From Alteromonas salexigens (GTDB lineage: Bacteria > Pseudomonadota > Gammaproteobacteria > Enterobacterales > Alteromonadaceae): a stretch of 60,409 nucleotides of DNA. Shown here piece by piece: positions 36,772 to 46,571 of this stretch (positions are counted from its first letter, which is position 1; each line of letters opens with the position of its first letter). The position numbers and the translations under genes were made by a program. The notes beneath the pieces were generated by a model. It made no database searches. It saw only the letters and a program-made list of their open reading frames with translations, and was not told the origin of the DNA. The stretch spans positions 500,813 through 561,221 of the forward strand of contig NZ_JAOTJC010000008.1 of assembly GCF_025628895.1 (NCBI RefSeq), given 5' to 3'.

Positions 36772-38076
36772 GTGGATAAGCAATTACAACTGGCAAGAGC
36801 GAAGCGTCATGCGCTGTGGTGGTTATGCGGTGCCGCACTGCTGTTTATTTGTCTCAGCGTGGTGCAAACCTACCAACCCGGGTTGCAGGGGAGTTTTTGG
36901 GTCGGGCTGATTAAAATGGCGGCCGAGGCCGCGCTAATTGGCGGGCTGGCTGACTGGTTTGCAGTAACGGCCTTATTTAAGCCCATCCCTGCACGTTATC
37001 CCATTCCACACACCAACATTGTCGCGTCCAATAAACAGGCCATTGCTGATAACTTAGCCAATTTTGTGCGTGAGAAATTTTTCAACCCCGCAGCCATTGA
37101 AGCGTTGATCAGTTCCAGTCAGCCCGCGGTGGGGGCGGGACGTTGGTTGCAACAACCGGCTAATGCGCAACGGCTGGCGCGCTATCTGTGCGATACTTTC
37201 ACGGGATTTATTCACATTATTGACGATGCCCCGGTACAGAAGTTTATTTTGCAAGCCATCAAACGCGGTATTAATAAGGTGGAGCTTGGGCCGCTGGCAG
37301 CGGGCACGCTCACCGTGCTTACCCGCAAGGGGCGCCACCAGAAAGTATTGGACGGGGTGCTGCATAAGCTGGCTACCATGGCGCAAACTGATGCCACTCA
37401 GGCGCTGATTGCGGAAAAGCTTAATCAGTGGCTGAAAACCGAGCATCGCCGGCTGGAGAAGCTGTTACCGTCGCAATGGCTGAGTGAACAGGGTGCGCAG
37501 GTGGCAGTTAGTGCCATGGCCGGCATTCTCGCCGATATTGATAATGATCCCGACCATCCCCTTCGCCGTGCCTTCGATGAGCAACTGCAGCATTTCATTG
37601 CGCAACTGGAAAGCGACCCTGCTTATCTGCATAAGCTGGAAGAACTGCGTACCGGTCTGCTGGAAAATGAAACCCTGCACACCTACGTGGGCAAGATCTG
37701 GCAGGATGTCCACGGCTGGCTGGTTGCCGATCTGGCTAAGCCGGATGGCCGCAGCCAACAGGCAGTCGCCGGTGCACTACAGGAAATAGGCACTGCCATT
37801 CTCAATGATGACGCCCTGGCTGCGGCACTCGATAAACATATCGCCGAGGCAGGACGCTACATGGCCCCTGAACTGGCTGACTTCTTAACCGGGCACATCA
37901 GAACCACGATAAACAGTTGGGACGAAGACGATATGGCAGCGCAGATTGAGCTGAACATTGGTAAAGATCTGCAGAAGGTGCGTATCAACGGCACGCTGGT
38001 GGGCGGGCTAATTGGCGCATTACTGTTTATCATTGAGCGTGGCATAGGTTGGCTGGGAAAAGGAGTTGTCGGCTAA
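36772..38076 (+). CDS. DUF445 family membrane protein (YjiN-like)
   Basis: A 434-aa protein with an N-terminal membrane helix (LWWLCGAALLFICLSVVQ), a second hydrophobic stretch (AEAALIGGLADWFAVTALFKPI, the DUF445 hallmark), a long helical cytoplasmic or periplasmic middle part, and a C-terminal helix (GTLVGGLIGALLFIIERGIGWL, described only). The start is taken as GTG 36772 because AGGGAGAG lies directly before it; a GTG at 36715 has no such site. Family function is unknown. Confidence 0.82.
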   Translation: MDKQLQLARAKRHALWWLCGAALLFICLSVVQTYQPGLQGSFWVGLIKMAAEAALIGGLADWFAVTALFKPIPARYPIPHTNIVASNKQAIADNLANFVREKFFNPAAIEALISSSQPAVGAGRWLQQPANAQRLARYLCDTFTGFIHIIDDAPVQKFILQAIKRGINKVELGPLAAGTLTVLTRKGRHQKVLDGVLHKLATMAQTDATQALIAEKLNQWLKTEHRRLEKLLPSQWLSEQGAQVAVSAMAGILADIDNDPDHPLRRAFDEQLQHFIAQLESDPAYLHKLEELRTGLLENETLHTYVGKIWQDVHGWLVADLAKPDGRSQQAVAGALQEIGTAILNDDALAAALDKHIAEAGRYMAPELADFLTGHIRTTINSWDEDDMAAQIELNIGKDLQKVRINGTLVGGLIGALLFIIERGIGWLGKGVVG

Positions 38077-38085
38077 CCCTGGCGA

Positions 38086-38730
38086 TTACTCTGTCTGACT
38101 ACTGAGCCGGTATACCTGATTACAAGCTGGCACTTTACCTTTCAGTTTGCCAGCAACGTCTTCGCTGGCGAGCAGGGTAATTGAGTAGTGCGGCGCATAT
38201 AATGCGGTCACCTCATCAGTACTCACGGCGAAAGGCGGCCCGGGCATGTCAGCCTGCTTATAATCTACACAAATCAGTAATTGCTCGGCGCCCCCGCTCA
38301 GTTTATTCACCTGCTGTGCATACTGCCCGCGCATCGAGGCCGGCAGGGCAATCAGGGCTGCGCGGTCGTAAACGCCGGTCACAGCGCCAATGTCATCTCG
38401 CTGCAAGGCAAAAAAATCACCCTCAAATACAGTCAAACCAGGAATGCTGTAGCGCTTATGTGTTTGGGTCTGAGTAATTTCCGGGGATTCCCCAAGCTCG
38501 TCGAACAGTTGGTTAATTGCCAGTTCGCTAAGCTCTACGCCAACCACCTCACACCCTTTCGACAGCAGATAACCAATATCGCGGGTTTTCCCGCACAGAG
38601 GCACCAGCACCCTGGGAGAGGGGGGCGCGGTTAATACAGGGTGGTGAGCCACCAGCAGCGGGCTGCCCTGTGGTTCATGAAACGCAATATGGTTATTTTG
38701 CCACTTGCTGTGCCAGAAGGCGTGATCCAT
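38086..38730 (-). CDS. tpm: Thiopurine S-methyltransferase-family protein
   Basis: A 214-aa SAM-dependent methyltransferase. The N-terminal FWHSKWQNNHIAFHEP is the bacterial TPMT signature; the SAM loop is VLVPLCGKTRDIGYL, followed by VVGVELSELAI and GVYDRAALIALP. Bacterial members can methylate selenium and tellurium oxyanions or thiols. The ATG at 38730 follows a GAGGAG site; a longer frame lacks one. Confidence 0.92.
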   Translation of the reverse strand: MDHAFWHSKWQNNHIAFHEPQGSPLLVAHHPVLTAPPSPRVLVPLCGKTRDIGYLLSKGCEVVGVELSELAINQLFDELGESPEITQTQTHKRYSIPGLTVFEGDFFALQRDDIGAVTGVYDRAALIALPASMRGQYAQQVNKLSGGAEQLLICVDYKQADMPGPPFAVSTDEVTALYAPHYSITLLASEDVAGKLKGKVPACNQVYRLSSQTE

Positions 38731-38798
38731 CGCAGTCTCCTCATTATGCGCGCAGATGACTACTATACCTGAGCGCATCGTGACTGCACCACCGTAAA

Positions 38799-39464
38799 TC
38801 AGGCTCCCGGGTACTGGCGAATCACTTTGTTTTCTAACTCTGGATTGCTGAGAAGCAGTTTTACATCCCGGTGCAGAATAATTTGTCCATGTACCTGTGA
38901 GGTATCATCAATACGAAGGGTAGGGATAGAGGTGCCCCAGTCCCAGTCGCTGCGGCTTTCTGCATACACAATATTGCCGGTAATTACCGTGTGCTCCCGT
39001 AAATCAATATTCCCGTTGACCGTTTCCACATTGCCGCCCACACTGGCTTGTCGAAGCGATATGTCGCCATTGACGGTGCCCACCGTGTCTTTAATAAGGG
39101 CATGTGCACCCAACGTGACATCACCATTTACGGTTTCCACGTCTTTTTCCACCGTCAGATTGTTCCCGGCTTCAATGTCGCCATTGACCACTTCGGCGTT
39201 ACGAATAGCCACATTGTGGCCTATCTCGATACCGCCATTCACAGTTTCCACGTCTTCAGCCGTCACATTGTCGGCCAGTTCAACACCGCCATTCACCGTG
39301 GAGATATTGCGAACCTGCCGGCCTTCGCTGATATCAAAGCTACCGAATACGCTGCTCATGCTGCCCGTATGCCGGGCGCTGTCATCACCGTTAATGTGAA
39401 TAACACAGCCAGACAGGGCTGGGATGGTCAGGGAGCCTAATAGAAGTATATAAGGAAGTTTCAT
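38799..39464 (-). CDS. Repeat-built lipoprotein with VNG beta-solenoid
   Basis: A 221-aa lipoprotein (lipobox LSGC, Cys20). Residues about 50-160 hold six repeats of about 20 residues, each with a VNGG/VNGD core (STVNGGVEL, ETVNGGIEI, EVVNGDIEA, ETVNGDVTL, GTVNGDISL, ETVNGNIDL). This pattern fits a right-handed beta-solenoid of the polymer-forming or head-GIN/DUF4097 kind. No catalytic motif is seen. It probably sits on the inside or outside of the outer membrane as a scaffold. It stands alone. Confidence 0.75.
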   Translation of the reverse strand: MKLPYILLLGSLTIPALSGCVIHINGDDSARHTGSMSSVFGSFDISEGRQVRNISTVNGGVELADNVTAEDVETVNGGIEIGHNVAIRNAEVVNGDIEAGNNLTVEKDVETVNGDVTLGAHALIKDTVGTVNGDISLRQASVGGNVETVNGNIDLREHTVITGNIVYAESRSDWDWGTSIPTLRIDDTSQVHGQIILHRDVKLLLSNPELENKVIRQYPGA

Positions 39465-39583
39465 TGTGCGTTCTCTGCTGGTGTGGTTTTGCTTTGGCAG
39501 AACGTAGCAGGTCGCGTGCCATTGAAAAACTGATTGTTTATCAACGGGTTAAATAGGATTGGATAATGAGAAATCACACAATG

Positions 39584-39618
39584 TAGCCCATTACGCAAAA
39601 TAGTCGTGAAATGGGCTA
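39584..39618 (-). terminator. Possible terminator after bamE
   Basis: TAGCCCATT and AATGGGCTA form a perfect 9-bp inverted repeat with a 17-nt loop, 20 bp after the bamE stop on the minus strand. No T run follows, so it is uncertain. Confidence 0.4.
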
Positions 39619-39637
39619 CCGGGATCGTGCGTTTGGT

Positions 39638-39994
39638 TTACTCGTCCAGCGGGGTGTTGAAGTCTTCAGAGAGTTCAAAGTCACCTTCAACGCTGGCTAC
39701 CTTGTCGCCTTCAAAATCGATAATCAGGCGCTTCTGAAAATCTTTGCCGCGCTTTTCCATACCACGCTTCATATCGTAAACGTAATACCAGGTGTCATGA
39801 TCAAACGAGTCTTGAACGACCGGGCGACCCAGTACATACACCACCTGTTCTTTTGTCATGCCGATGCGAAGTTTCTTCACATCCCGTTCATCCAGAAAAT
39901 TACCCTGGGGCACATCAATACGGTAAATCCAATCTGCACAACCTACCGAAGTGGCGGCAAATCCGAGCAGGAAAATTAATTGATACAACTTCAT
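39638..39994 (-). CDS. bamE: Outer membrane protein assembly factor BamE
   Basis: A 118-aa outer-membrane lipoprotein (lipobox SVGC, Cys19) of the BAM complex, which folds beta-barrel proteins. The SmpA/OmlA domain shows VPQGNFLDERDVKKLRIGMTKEQV (first part) and GRPVVQDSFDHDTWYYVY. The start is the ATG at 39994; the frame is open 43 codons further but without a signal. recN lies 146 bp upstream on the same strand, as in E. coli. Confidence 0.95.
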   Translation of the reverse strand: MKLYQLIFLLGFAATSVGCADWIYRIDVPQGNFLDERDVKKLRIGMTKEQVVYVLGRPVVQDSFDHDTWYYVYDMKRGMEKRGKDFQKRLIIDFEGDKVASVEGDFELSEDFNTPLDE

Positions 39995-40140
39995 GCGTGA
40001 GTTAATCCAGTCATTGCTTTTTTGTTCGTTGCGTAGCGCCGCTGTGCAAGATACACGTTTTACAGGCGGCGGTGACGCAGTTTGTGCAGCGCGATGGCAT
40101 GCTACCTCGACAACTATGACCAATCAACCGGTTATTAGTT

Positions 40141-41817
40141 CTATTCCACGCTTTCCAATAACTCTTTGGCGTTCGCCATGGCCGATGCCGTCACTTTATC
40201 ACCGGCCAGTAAGCGCGCCAGCTCGTCTACCCGGTCTTGCTGGGTAAGCGGCAACATACGGGTTTCCGTACTTTCACCATCGGTAATTTTAGTAACAAAC
40301 AGTTGGTTATGCGCTTGTGCCGCCACTTGCGGTAAGTGTGTTACACACATAACCTGGCTGCGTTTACCCAGCTTCCGCAACAGACTTCCTACAATAGAGG
40401 CGGTAGGGCCACTGATCCCCGTGTCGACTTCGTCAAATATCATGGTGGGCGTGGCATGTTTATCGCTGGCAATGACCTGTATAGCCAGGCCAATACGGGA
40501 AAGCTCGCCTCCCGATACCACTTTGTCGAGCCGGTCTTTCGGTTGTCCGGGGTTTGTGGATACGCGCATTTGCACGGCATCCAGCCCCGATGCCACTGGT
40601 TTGCGGCTGGCGTCAAACTCCACGGCAATTTCCATGGCGGCGTGGGGCATGTTCATTTGTTTAATTTCTGCTTCTATTGCACTTGCCAGTGCAGTAGCAC
40701 TTTGCTGACGCATTTCAGACAAGGCACCAGCGGCCTCCAGATAATGTGCCTGCGCCTGTTCTACGGCGGCCACTAAGTCGTCAAGACGGCTTTCCTGTTC
40801 ACCAAGCGCCTTATATTCAGCCGCCAGTCGCTGGTGAAGCGCATACAGGTCTTCCGGCGCGACGGCATGCTTTCTTGCCAGCTCCATGGCTTTGCTGAAG
40901 CGGGCTTCTACCTGTTGTAAGCGCAGCGGATCGATTTCCAGCTGGTCACAGTAACTGCGTAATTCGCCTGAGGCCTCTTCTACCTGAATAGCCGCATCAT
41001 TCAGCATGGCAATAATCGGTGTGAGGGTGGCATCGTGCACTTCCAGTTCACCCAACCGTTCAATACTAGTTTGGATGACGGATAAGGCATTACCGTCATC
41101 ACTTTCGTACAGGTGATAAAAGCTGGTCTGGGCCTGTTCTAACAGATTCTGCCCGTTACTGAGCCGGCGGTGTTCCGTTTCCAGGACACTGAATTCGCCG
41201 TCTTCCAGCGCGAAGTCATTCAACTCTTCCACCTGATATTGCAACAGTTGCTGGCGGTCTTCGCGGGTTTGTGCCTGTTGCTGGAGATCCTGTAATTCGG
41301 TTTGCAGGTTGCGCCAGTTGCGATAGGCACTGCTGACTTCACTGAGCTGGGTGGCATGGTTACCAAAGCTGTCGAGCAACTGTCGCTGGTAATCTTCTTT
41401 GAGCAACTGAAGATGAGTGTTTTGACCGTGAATAGCGATAAGAAACTGACCAAAGCTTTTCAGTTGCTGTAGCGACACCGGTGTGCCGTTAATAAATGCT
41501 TTCGAGCGACCCTCTTTCGAAATAACCCGCCGAATGAAACAACTCTGTTCGTCTTCGTCGTCCAGCTCGTTGTCTTGCAGCCAGCGCTTTGCGGCCGGGT
41601 TATCGTCCAGCGAAAAATGTGCCACAATCTCTGCTTTGGCGGCGTCGCGGCGCACTGCACCGGCGTCGGCGCGCTCGCCCAGACACAGGCTCAGGGCATC
41701 AATGGCTATGGATTTACCGGCACCGGTTTCCCCGGTAATGGCAGTCATGCCATCTTCCAAATTCACCGTGAGTTGCTTTACAACTGCGAAATTTTTAACA
41801 GAGAGATGTGCTAACAT
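40141..41817 (-). CDS. recN: DNA repair protein RecN
   Basis: A 558-aa SMC-like ATPase used in double-strand break repair. Walker A is GETGAGKS (29-36); the ABC-type signature VSGGELSRIGLAIQ and Walker B MIFDEVDTGISG are in the last third; the middle is coiled coil. Two LexA-type boxes overlap the region just upstream, so it should be SOS-induced. Confidence 0.95.
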   Translation of the reverse strand: MLAHLSVKNFAVVKQLTVNLEDGMTAITGETGAGKSIAIDALSLCLGERADAGAVRRDAAKAEIVAHFSLDDNPAAKRWLQDNELDDEDEQSCFIRRVISKEGRSKAFINGTPVSLQQLKSFGQFLIAIHGQNTHLQLLKEDYQRQLLDSFGNHATQLSEVSSAYRNWRNLQTELQDLQQQAQTREDRQQLLQYQVEELNDFALEDGEFSVLETEHRRLSNGQNLLEQAQTSFYHLYESDDGNALSVIQTSIERLGELEVHDATLTPIIAMLNDAAIQVEEASGELRSYCDQLEIDPLRLQQVEARFSKAMELARKHAVAPEDLYALHQRLAAEYKALGEQESRLDDLVAAVEQAQAHYLEAAGALSEMRQQSATALASAIEAEIKQMNMPHAAMEIAVEFDASRKPVASGLDAVQMRVSTNPGQPKDRLDKVVSGGELSRIGLAIQVIASDKHATPTMIFDEVDTGISGPTASIVGSLLRKLGKRSQVMCVTHLPQVAAQAHNQLFVTKITDGESTETRMLPLTQQDRVDELARLLAGDKVTASAMANAKELLESVE

Positions 41818-41824
41818 AGAAATA

Positions 41825-41859
41825 CTCGATATCTATACAGTACGTGTAAATATATACAG
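41825..41859 (-). promoter_or_regulatory. Tandem LexA (SOS) boxes upstream of recN
   Basis: On the minus strand CTGTATATATTTACAC (41844-41859) matches the CTGT-N8-ACAG consensus except its last base. A weaker copy, CTGTATAGATATCGAG, lies at 41825-41840. They are 19 bp apart and end 8 bp before the recN start. E. coli recN also has more than one LexA box. Confidence 0.7.
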
Positions 41860-42200
41860 TATTTTTGCGATGTAAAGTGAAGTCGTAAGATAATCGGTGT
41901 TGCGTCGACGAATGTAAAGCCGGCACCTGAAAATTGGTAGCGGCACCGCTTACACGTCAGAAGTTCTTCAGCCAGTGGGTGTCTTGCACATGCTACCCCC
42001 GTCATCATTACGGTAACGATCTGCAAAGCATGGTATACATGCGGCACCAGCAGCTTGCCGGCACGGGTAGCGTGTAGATTAATTGCCTCTCGCGAGTATA
42101 TGCATTCAGGTTATCAGGTTCTGTGCTATAGGTAGAGAGTAGTGAGGTGTTACTTAACCAAAAAACAGCATATCAATAGGCAATTCACCAGGAGTGTAGG
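41860..42200. other. Intergenic region between recN and the lactate permease gene
   Basis: The 340 bp between the SOS boxes and the permease start hold no convincing gene; a 78-codon minus-strand frame here has no gene-like character. It must include the permease promoter. The permease start is preceded by CAGGAG at about 42190. Confidence 0.5.
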
Positions 42201-43793
42201 ATGACTGTATGGCAAATACTGACTGCCGCAATGCCTATGCTCAGTGTCTTTTTCTTATTGGTAGTACTGCGTTTTCCGGCCAGGCAGGCTATGCCGCTAA
42301 GCTTGCTACTCAGTGCGTTGCTGGCGTATTTTGTCTGGCGCGTGCCAGCTCTGCAGTTAGCTGCGTCGATGCTGGAAGGGACCGTCATTGCGGCAACTAT
42401 CGCATGGATTGTATTTGGCGCAATATTGCTGCTTAACGTGCTGAAGATGAGCGGGGCCATGGCCGTCATTAAAGATGGCTTCGCTACAGTCTCCCCCGAC
42501 CCACGAGTACAGTTAATCATTATTGCCTGGTTATTTGGCAGCTTTCTCGAGGGCGCGGCGGGCTTCGGAACGCCGGCGGCAATTGTCGCGCCGCTGCTGG
42601 TGACATTGGGCTTTTCACCACTGGCGGCAGTGGTACTGGCGCTGGTAGCAGATTCCAGTGCAGTGTCGTTTGGTGCAATAGGCACCCCGGTGCTGGTGGG
42701 GCTTGCCCAAGGCGTTCCGGGGATCAGCGTCATTGAACTACAACAGGTGGCATTAACAGCCATTGCAATGGACGTGCTGGTCGCCTCCTGGCTGCCGTTG
42801 ATCATGTGTGTGCTTTACACCCGTTTCTTTAGCGGGCAGCGCAGTTGGCGAGACGGGTGGGTAATGTTGCCATTCGCTTTGCTGTCCGGGTTAGCCTTTA
42901 CGCTGCCGGCATACGGAGTAGCGGCGTTACTCGGCCCCGAATTTCCTTCTGTATTAGGCGCGTTGACCGGGCTGGCCATTGTTTGCGTTGCGGCAAAACA
43001 CGGCTTTCTGTTACCAAACAACGTCGTATCCGCGCCGGTACACAATATACATCCGGAACCGTTGCAACATGCCGTAGCGCCACGTTTATGGGTAGCCTGG
43101 CTGCCTTACTTGCTCGTGGCGTTCTTACTGGTTATGACACGCCTTCCCGACTTGCCCGTTAAAAACTGGCTGCAAACGATAAACTGGCAGTGGTCAGAGA
43201 TATTGGGCTCCGATCTTCACGTCAGTGTGGCCCCGCTTTACCTGCCCGGCAGTGTGTTTGTGGTCTGTGCTTTACTGGCATGTCTGTTTGTCAAAGCACG
43301 CGCGCAGTTACTGTCCGGCGCACTTAGCCGGAGTGGACGAATGCTTCTGCCATCGCTCATCGCACTGGGTACAGCGGTCCCTATGGTCAGAATATTTCTG
43401 CATTCTCACGTGAATCTGGCAGGGTTACCTGCCATGCCAATGGCCCTGGCACAATGGGTTGGCCAAAGTGTAACGGAAGGCTGGTTGTGGCTGGCACCTT
43501 GGGTAGGCGCGCTGGGCTCCTTTATCGCCGGCTCCGCGACGTTTTCCAATTTAATGTTCGGCAGTTTTCAGCAGGCGATGGCCGCGCAAGGCGGGCTGGA
43601 CGATAATGTGGTACTGGCGCTGCAAATGCTGGGCGCCAATGCCGGAAATATGATTTGTGTGGTGAACGTGGTAGCCGCGGCCAGTGTGGTTGGCCTCAAT
43701 GGCAGAGAGGGCGACATCATCCGCTATACACTCTGGCCAATGGTGTTTTACTGCGCAGGTGTGGCCGTCGTTGCTAACCTGTTTTTCCGTTAA
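42201..43793 (+). CDS. lldP: L-lactate permease (LldP/LctP family)
   Basis: A 530-aa inner-membrane transporter with about 12 or more helices. Family marks include [21 protein letters not shown] and [18 protein letters not shown] in the first half and [19 protein letters not shown] and [21 protein letters not shown] in the second. It would import L-lactate or glycolate with protons. No lactate dehydrogenase gene is adjacent. It lies on the opposite strand between recN and nadK, breaking a common gene order, so it is likely an insertion into that locus. Confidence 0.88.
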   Translation: MTVWQILTAAMPMLSVFFLLVVLRFPARQAMPLSLLLSALLAYFVWRVPALQLAASMLEGTVIAATIAWIVFGAILLLNVLKMSGAMAVIKDGFATVSPDPRVQLIIIAWLFGSFLEGAAGFGTPAAIVAPLLVTLGFSPLAAVVLALVADSSAVSFGAIGTPVLVGLAQGVPGISVIELQQVALTAIAMDVLVASWLPLIMCVLYTRFFSGQRSWRDGWVMLPFALLSGLAFTLPAYGVAALLGPEFPSVLGALTGLAIVCVAAKHGFLLPNNVVSAPVHNIHPEPLQHAVAPRLWVAWLPYLLVAFLLVMTRLPDLPVKNWLQTINWQWSEILGSDLHVSVAPLYLPGSVFVVCALLACLFVKARAQLLSGALSRSGRMLLPSLIALGTAVPMVRIFLHSHVNLAGLPAMPMALAQWVGQSVTEGWLWLAPWVGALGSFIAGSATFSNLMFGSFQQAMAAQGGLDDNVVLALQMLGANAGNMICVVNVVAAASVVGLNGREGDIIRYTLWPMVFYCAGVAVVANLFFR

Positions 43794-43823
43794 GCTGAAT
43801 GCTGCGTATCGAACACAGCGAGA

Positions 43824-44699
43824 TCAGTACAGTTTGCTGCCCCAGCCCAGTTTATTCCGCAGCACGGTGAAATAATTGTAGCCTTTCGGGTGAACCAGGC
43901 TCAGTTTATCCTGACTTTTATTAATGCGAATTTCATCGCCGGGTAACACTGGCAGCACAATATGACTGTCACAGCTTACCTGCAGTGAGTCGCTGTTAAC
44001 TTTAGAAACACGCATAGACACACAACTGTTGGCATCGACCACAATGGGTCTGCTGCTGAGGGTGTGAGGAAACATGGGCACCAGATTCAGCGCATCAAGT
44101 TTCGGCATAATAATAGGGCCGCCGCCGGAAAGGGAATAGGCCGTGGAGCCGGTGGGGGTAGAAACAATCAACCCATCAGAGCGCTGACTGAATACAAACT
44201 GGCCGTCGATGTAGATTTCAAACTCCATCATATGCGCCACTTTACCGTGGTGAAGAACTACCTCGTTCACGGCGGAGTTATTGCTTTTCAGCTTTTCATG
44301 GCGGTATACACCAACTTCCAGCAGGAACCGTTGCTCTACCAGGCACTCACCGTCAAAAATCAAATCCAGCTGTTCTGCAATGTCATCGGGATTGATGTCG
44401 GTGAGAAACCCCAGATTGCCGCGGTTTACGCCCACCACATGGATATCGAATCTGGCCAGCACCCGGGCTGCACCCAGCATACTGCCATCGCCACCTACCA
44501 CCACAGCCAGGTCGGCTTGTTTACCAATGCAAACCAGATCACAGGCTTCGTGGGCATGGCCTTCAATTTCCCGGCTGATGGTTTCTTCAACCAACAGTTT
44601 ACAGCCGCGATCCAGTAGATACTTGGCGAGAATATTCAGGCTGTCATGAGTGCCGTCGTGCTGAGGTTTGCCAATAAGGCCAACGGTTGCGTAGGGCAT
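43824..44699 (-). CDS. nadK: NAD kinase
   Basis: A 291-aa enzyme that phosphorylates NAD+ to NADP+. The conserved [12 protein letters not shown] (about 69-80) is the catalytic loop; [26 protein letters not shown] and SDGLI complete the family pattern. It has a standard length. It stands convergent to the permease gene. Confidence 0.95.
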   Translation of the reverse strand: MPYATVGLIGKPQHDGTHDSLNILAKYLLDRGCKLLVEETISREIEGHAHEACDLVCIGKQADLAVVVGGDGSMLGAARVLARFDIHVVGVNRGNLGFLTDINPDDIAEQLDLIFDGECLVEQRFLLEVGVYRHEKLKSNNSAVNEVVLHHGKVAHMMEFEIYIDGQFVFSQRSDGLIVSTPTGSTAYSLSGGGPIIMPKLDALNLVPMFPHTLSSRPIVVDANSCVSMRVSKVNSDSLQVSCDSHIVLPVLPGDEIRINKSQDKLSLVHPKGYNYFTVLRNKLGWGSKLY

Positions 44700-44767
44700 G
44701 AAATGCTAATGTCCTTTCCACGGGTATGGTCTGGACATTAGCACAGTTTGTTTGAGAAAAGAAAGTG

Positions 44768-45535
44768 TTAGCGAGCGGTCCAGCCGCCATCCAGGATCAT
44801 GGTCTGGCCGGTAATATTCCGCGCACTGTGGCTGATCAGGAAGCGGGCAGTATCCGCCAGTTCCTCGACGCTGATAAACTGCTTTTTCGGCATCGGTTCG
44901 AGCATGATTTTGCTGACCACTTCTTCTTCGGTGAGATTATTCTCTTTAGCCTGCGCGGCAATTTGCTGTTCTACCAGCGGGGTTTTTACGTAGGCCGGGC
45001 ACAAGGTATTGATGGTCACATCACAGTCGCCGGTCTCCAGCGCCACCGTTTTCGCGAAGCCCAGCAGGCCGTGTTTAGCCGCTACGTACGCTGATTTGTA
45101 GGGTGACGCGATTACCGAGTGAATTGAGCCTACATTCACAATGCGGCCGAAATTACGCTGGCGCATACCGGGTAAAAACGCCTGGGTAAGCAGGGCAGGG
45201 CCTACCAGCATGATGTTGATGAGCTGCTGCCATTTTTCCGCCGGGAAATCCTCCAGTCGGGAGACATGCTGAATGCCGGCGTTGTTAATTAACACGTCCA
45301 CCGGCGTATCAGCGAGGTCATCGGCAAGTGCGGCGACTTGCTGGACGTTACACACATCTACCGCCATCGCCTGAGCGCTGCCACCGCTGGCTTCAATCTG
45401 CCGGGCAGCCGTAGTGGCGGCATCCTGATTAATGTCAGCCACAATTATGTGATGACCGTCGGCTGCCAGCGCCTGTGCGATACCCAGGCCAATACCACTG
45501 GCACCGCCGGTAATAAAAATGTTTAATGAGTTCAC
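44768..45535 (-). CDS. bdhA: 3-hydroxybutyrate dehydrogenase (SDR family)
   Basis: A 255-aa short-chain dehydrogenase. The NAD site is TGGASGIGLGIA (9-20), NNAGIQHVSRLEDFP (84-98) is a 3-hydroxybutyrate dehydrogenase-type segment, and the catalytic residues are Ser137, Tyr150 and Lys154 (YVAAKHG). The segment PAYVKTPLVEQQI also fits that family. It would oxidise D-3-hydroxybutyrate to acetoacetate. Its start overlaps the depolymerase stop by 4 nt, so it is the last step of the PHB operon. Confidence 0.9.
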   Translation of the reverse strand: MNSLNIFITGGASGIGLGIAQALAADGHHIIVADINQDAATTAARQIEASGGSAQAMAVDVCNVQQVAALADDLADTPVDVLINNAGIQHVSRLEDFPAEKWQQLINIMLVGPALLTQAFLPGMRQRNFGRIVNVGSIHSVIASPYKSAYVAAKHGLLGFAKTVALETGDCDVTINTLCPAYVKTPLVEQQIAAQAKENNLTEEEVVSKIMLEPMPKKQFISVEELADTARFLISHSARNITGQTMILDGGWTAR

Positions 45536-46557
45536 TGCGTACTCTCCTGCGTATCTAATCCTTCCACAATGGCTTTTACGGCCTGAAGCTGGTGGCCGTC
45601 CCGGGTGGCATAATCATCTGAGGTGTAACCCCACCAGTCCCAGCACCCTTGTGGGTTTAGAGGCATAAACAGCGACTTACGGGTTTGCGGGTATACCACT
45701 ACCATGTGGTTATCGTCTGCCCACCGGTTCAGACCGGTGCCGGTAATATAAGCGTCGTCTACCGCGTCGGCATACTGGTTACACCCGTGAAAGCTTACGT
45801 GTACCTCACAGTTCTCGCCGTCTTCACAGCTTTTCGGTACATAAACGAATCCGTTGTCGGCAAGGGTCTTGGCATGATCACCGGCCAGCTGGTGCTGGTT
45901 AAAGGCGTATACCTTTCCGCTCAGGTTGTCATCGGGTTGTTGCAGATCGCCAGCGATAAATTGAAGCATGTTACCGGCCGCATCATACTCGCAGTTACCA
46001 ATAAAAGGCGCTTCCGAGGTAGTACAGCTGCCACCATTTTCCAGGGTGGGGAACAGGTGGGCAAAAGGCTTATCGTTTACATAAGTCAGGTTGTCAGCAG
46101 TCAGCAGTGACTGGTACTGCTCATGCAGTAAGTCGGACACCTCGCTGATAATGCGCGCATCTGCGGTGCCGTGCAGTAACCACACTTTACTGTCTTTCAG
46201 GTTGTCCAGCGCAGCTACCTTGCCGGCTTTCGCCCAGTCCTGCATTTGTGCTGACAGGGCAGGGAGATCCACCGGCGAGTCCATCTTATTCACGCACTGA
46301 CTGAGCGCCGTGGTGATATCATTCTGGCCGCAGTAATACGGCCCGGCAGCAATAATTCCGGCGCCTTTTACCCAGTCGCTGTAAGCAATGTGCATTTGGT
46401 TAGCCATATAGCCGCCAGAGGACAGACCCGAAACGGTAATTTGGCTGGTGTCCAGATTCAGTGGCGGTACCGGTTGATCCTTCGCGTTAACAGCAGCCGT
46501 CACTGCCAGACTCAGCCCGGCCGACAGTGTGAATAGCTTGGGTAGCGTCATGTTCAT
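45532..46557 (-). CDS. phaZ: Exported poly(3-hydroxybutyrate) depolymerase, type II catalytic domain
   Basis: A 341-aa exported esterase with signal peptide ending at about VNA-25. The lipase box GLSSG (nucleophile Ser46) is near the N terminus, followed by HGTADARI (Asp133), PFAHLF (His167) and, after these, the oxyanion segment SFHGCNQ (His257). This order (box, Asp, His, oxyanion) is the circularly permuted type II arrangement. NPQGCWDWWGY near the end is typical of PHB depolymerases. Several cysteine pairs suggest disulfides. No linker or substrate-binding domain follows. It sits 14 bp after the MetX-like gene. Confidence 0.85.
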   Translation of the reverse strand: MNMTLPKLFTLSAGLSLAVTAAVNAKDQPVPPLNLDTSQITVSGLSSGGYMANQMHIAYSDWVKGAGIIAAGPYYCGQNDITTALSQCVNKMDSPVDLPALSAQMQDWAKAGKVAALDNLKDSKVWLLHGTADARIISEVSDLLHEQYQSLLTADNLTYVNDKPFAHLFPTLENGGSCTTSEAPFIGNCEYDAAGNMLQFIAGDLQQPDDNLSGKVYAFNQHQLAGDHAKTLADNGFVYVPKSCEDGENCEVHVSFHGCNQYADAVDDAYITGTGLNRWADDNHMVVVYPQTRKSLFMPLNPQGCWDWWGYTSDDYATRDGHQLQAVKAIVEGLDTQESTQ

Positions 46558-46571
46558 GTCATTATTCCTTG

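Noticed and set aside
38827..39399. 190-codon plus-strand open frame
   Set aside because: It mirrors the VNG-repeat lipoprotein; its periodic composition is just the complement of those repeats.
40166..40708. 180-codon plus-strand open frame
   Set aside because: It lies antisense to the conserved 3' half of recN and has no independent support.
42185..42805. 206-codon minus-strand open frame
   Set aside because: It is antisense to the lactate permease; Ser/Thr/Ala-rich composition is typical of a shadow of a membrane protein gene.
44064..44618. 184-codon plus-strand frame over nadK
   Set aside because: Antisense to nadK, whose catalytic loop and full length are clear.
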